Shown here in pieces: positions 61,371 through 64,000 of a stretch of 64,000 bases of DNA. A program made the position numbers and the translations under genes. The notes under the pieces were generated by a model that saw only the letters and a list, made by a program, of their open reading frames with translations, ran no database searches and was not told where the DNA came from. Location of the stretch: contig CM057346.1 in the NCBI GenBank assembly GCA_030015575.1, positions 113,441,899-113,505,898 on the forward strand, given 5' to 3'. Each line of letters starts with the position of its first letter. Position 1 is the stretch's first letter. The stretch comes from Agapanthus africanus (lineage: Eukaryota; Streptophyta; Magnoliopsida; Asparagales; Amaryllidaceae).

Positions 61371-61799
61371 TGGTCACGGTTGTAACCGTGACCATAGGAT
61401 ATAGTAACGGTTACCTGCTAGTAGGAGGTAATCTTCACTATGATTTCCCCTTATGGTCACGGTTTAAACCGTGACTCTAAAGACTATATAGTCACGGTTA
61501 CCTGCTATAGCAGGTATTCTACATTACGCTTTAACCTTTTGGTCACGGTTATAACCGTGACCATATATCACCAGTTGTCACGGTTTACACCGTGACCATA
61601 ACATGGTCATGGTCTTAACCGTGACCATATATGTGGATACCATACAGGTTTCATTTAGTGTTTGAACCGTTTTTGGTAACGCCACATATATGGTCACGGG
61701 CCTGACTACGGTTCTCGTGACGGGGTTTTAGACGACAGTTGTGTCACGGTTGTAACCATGACCATATATAACTGTAGTCACGGTTAAAACCGTGACCAA
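61371..61799. repeat. CACTA subterminal palindromes, right end
   Basis: Seven palindromic units with arms GTCACGGTT and AACCGTGAC, at about 61371-61394, 61454-61475, 61540-61563, 61577-61599, 61604-61627, 61742-61764 and 61777-61799, plus half units (61406, 61490, 61690). Same motif as the left end but denser. Known role in En/Spm: binding sites for TnpA and needed for transposition; here by analogy. Confidence 0.88.
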
Positions 61800-61822
61800 A
61801 TCCATACTTTGTAGTAGTGACT

Positions 61823-63261
61823 CTCTTCTCAACAAGTTCTCATCCCTTACTAAGGCTTTCTCACACTTAAGAGGCCTCACACAAAAGAAGAAGAAGAAAA
61901 TTACAACCCAATTACTCTCTCAAGAGTTTTATAATGAATACTCTATGTACACTTCAATGGAGTATAAGATTTGCAATTAAGTGCTCAAGTGTTTTTGTGT
62001 TTTTGGTGGTGAAGATGAACTCAAGAAATGAATGCAAGTTTCAGAAAATTATTTAGCAATGAATTCCCCTTTGAATCCCATATAAAGCCCTCACAAAAAA
62101 CAAAAAAGTACATGCATTTAATGTGGCCGGAGCAGGAGAATAGACCTTTGAAGACAAATGGGATAGACTTCTGAAGGCAAAAATAAAAGAGCCATTGCGG
62201 CATTTAATGCATTTAACAGTAATATTTTTCAGACATTTTGAGCTTCAGAAGTTTGTCGTCTAAAGTTTCAGACGTCAATCGATATTTTTAAAGAAGGAAA
62301 ATAAAGGGCACAAAAAGCATACAGACATCTGAAGTAGCATTGGACAAACGTCTGAAGATGAAATGATTTTCAAAGGTTTTGTACTACAGACATTTGTTGA
62401 CAATAGCTTCAGACGTTTGTTCTTTAGAAAGAACCAAGACAACAAAACTATAGAGAACAGCCAGACGTTTGAAGAAGCATGGGACAAACGTCTGAAGAAA
62501 ATATGTTCTTCAAGGATTTTGTACTGCAGATGTTTGTGTGATAAAATTTCATACGTCTGTTTCTCAAAAGGAATTAAGGCAATGAAAAACACAGAGAACA
62601 GACGTCTGAAGAAGCCTTGGACAAACATTTGTTAAGGATGCAGGCGTCTATTCTGGAATGATTCAGACGTTTGTTTTGAAATAAAAACTGATATTTGGTT
62701 TTCAATAGTAGAAAAACATCTGAAAGTATACGAGACAGACGTTTGAAGGAGAAAAACTCAGAAAAATTTGAACTTATAATAAAAAATCGTTTTGAATGAA
62801 AAACTTTGCAAAGTTTTAGCCAATAGTTTCATGCATGCAATAGTGTGTGTGCTTGAGCTCTTATAGGTTAATCTCATAAACCATTAAATACTTACATCAA
62901 TTTTCTAGAGATTACAATCATAGGTTGAACTCTTGAATTCTTGAAACTTCGACGTTTCGCACGCTTTAACTTGGACTTCGACTCCTTATCTTCTTAAAGC
63001 TTGAATTTGAACTTTAAGGAGCTATAGTCCATTATCCTCCAATCTCCAATAAATTTTCCGTTTAAACTCAATATCCTCCATCCTCCATAAAATGCTTGTG
63101 TTGTGAAATATCCGATATCCTAAAAATTATTCTCAAAGACGACCAAGCTCATATACAGTGTTATAAGATATGCAATATAATAAACACATATAACTATATT
63201 TTAATATTATACAACATCATCAAAACTAAATAATTGGATTACGAAAATTCATAAGTCATCA
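61823..63261 (-). mobile_element. Copia-3 3' LTR, main part
   Basis: Read on the minus strand the LTR starts TGATGACTTATG at 63261, directly after a polypurine tract (AAAAAGGGGAGAT, 63262-63274), and runs to the CACTA end. It continues at 12211-12486. It has a repeated region at 62321-62640 and generally AT-rich sequence; no gene is present. Family judged SIRE-like from the tract, the adjacent pol C-terminus and the CCCTCTAG phrase. Confidence 0.7.
62321..62640. repeat. Three ~138-bp imperfect repeats rich in CAGACGTCTGAAG
   Basis: Units start at 62321 (ACAGACATCTGAAGTAGCAT), 62461 (CCAGACGTTTGAAGAAGCAT) and 62598 (ACAGACGTCTGAAGAAGCCT), each followed by GGACAAACGTCTGAAG-like sequence. The 10-bp core CAGACGTCTG is itself a palindrome and recurs in single copies from about 62220 to 62750. 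The overlapping open frames on both strands arise from this repeat. Confidence 0.8.
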
Positions 63262-64000
63262 ATCTCCCCTTTTTGATATTGTCAAAATATTAATAAATAA
63301 AGTATATTGGTATATTCAAGAGATATAAAAATGGCACTTGTAACAACATAAACCAATATATTGATGTAACGATCCTATTATTTTCCCCTTTTTCAACATA
63401 ATCAAAAAGGGTGTTTAAGAAGTTTAAAACGTTTGAATTACCCACCCTAAACATATGCGTATATCGAAAGAAAGTTAAACGTTTGAATAACTCCCCTAAA
63501 TGTATACATATAAGATTAATAGGGGTTGATATGAGCAAGATAAAACAAATTAGGCATTGACTCATTTCAACGAACATACATACATGATATTGTCAAGTTC
63601 TAACATACTATACATGCAAGAAAACTATATGCAAGATATATTCAAGTTCTACTATCATATGGAGGTAAACATGAGATAAAAAGAGAATTTCTCATCTAAT
63701 GATTCGACTACCCGATGAAGAGTCTCTAATTCTCTTCGCTAGACCCGTGAATAGAATTCGTTGTAACTAACCATATTCAGAACTGGGTTCCTCTAAAAGG
63801 GTTGCATAAGCCAAAATTGGCAAGCTGAGAAGCAAATAATAATGCCAAAGGAAATACGATTCATGCAATTATATCAATCCATAGAGCACATATTCAACTC
63901 TCCCTAATAAAAGCAAAACGTGTAGTATCAAGGGGTTTAGTAAAGATATCCGCTAATTGATTTTGTATCGGTTTGTGCTTAATGATGATGTCCCTTTTTT
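63262..64000 (-). mobile_element. Copia-3 pol C-terminus and 3' untranslated region, cut by window end
   Basis: From 64000 downwards the minus strand encodes the end of Copia RNase H (KPIQNQLADIFTKPLDTTRF), stopping near 63895. About 620 bp of AT-rich non-coding sequence with several GGGG-containing purine tracts then leads to the final polypurine tract at the LTR border, a long 3' region of the kind known from SIRE-like elements. The rest of the element lies to the right of the window. Completeness cannot be judged. Confidence 0.75.

Larger units (their letters stand above)
12487..61819 (+). mobile_element. CACTA (En/Spm) transposon, split by Gypsy-2 nest
   Basis: Its ends are CACTGCTACAAATATGG at 12487 and, on the minus strand, CACTACTACAAAGTATGG at 61819. 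Both have the CACTA start and the CTACAAA core of plant elements. The 3-bp flanks are ACC (12484-12486) and ACT (61820-61822), an imperfect target duplication. Inside both ends lie palindromic subterminal repeats. Without the 41.2-kb Gypsy-2 nest, about 8.1 kb belong to the CACTA: 12487-12891 and 54094-61819. It carries a tnp2-type transposase followed by a second multi-exon gene, the usual two-gene layout, and both are broken. It sits in the LTR of Copia-3. Confidence 0.88.

Noticed and set aside
1-64000. A host gene or a new host-encoded system
   Set aside because: Every stretch with protein similarity belongs to a transposable element; the remaining open frames are short, unsupported and lie in LTRs or leaders.

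Overview
This window is plant nuclear DNA made almost entirely of transposable elements. The signs of a plant are Ty1/copia and Ty3/gypsy LTR retrotransposons with tRNA-iMet or tRNA-Asp type primer sites, a CACTA (En/Spm) DNA transposon, and a small MITE. I found no ordinary host gene, no rRNA or tRNA gene and no CRISPR array. The organism looks like a seed plant with a repeat-rich genome; I cannot name the species.

Left part (1-12210): two Copia LTR stretches lie head to head as a large inverted repeat (1-3329). Then come a decayed minus-strand Copia (3330-7176) carrying a MITE (6071-6504), a short plus-strand Copia fragment (7177-7718), a truncated Athila/Tat-type gypsy with gag, primer site and one LTR (7719-11602), and a piece of an old Copia LTR (11885-12210).

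Main part (12211-64000): this is a deep nest whose junctions can be read from target-site duplications. A minus-strand SIRE-like Copia (Copia-3) ends against the old LTR piece at 12210/12211. Its LTR is split by a CACTA transposon (12487-61819). The 5' side of the CACTA is split by a chromovirus-type gypsy (Gypsy-2, 12892-54088, TSD AAGCT). Gypsy-2 carries three further insertions: Copia-1 (12895-23025, TSD CTTGT), Gypsy-1 (24078-35202, TSD AAACC) and Copia-2 (39374-48470, TSD TTCTC). By-eye LTR divergence gives an age order that fits the nesting: Gypsy-2 about 5-7%, Gypsy-1 and Copia-2 about 3-4%, Copia-1 about 0.15%.

The CACTA keeps matching terminal repeats, palindromic subterminal repeats, a broken tnp2-type transposase and a broken multi-exon second gene. 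Copia-1 looks whole and very young. It and its decayed relative Copia-2 share an unusually long (about 2 kb) conserved leader containing a thrice-repeated GGCC-centred motif. That leader is the least explained structure in the window. I found no evidence for a new host-encoded system.
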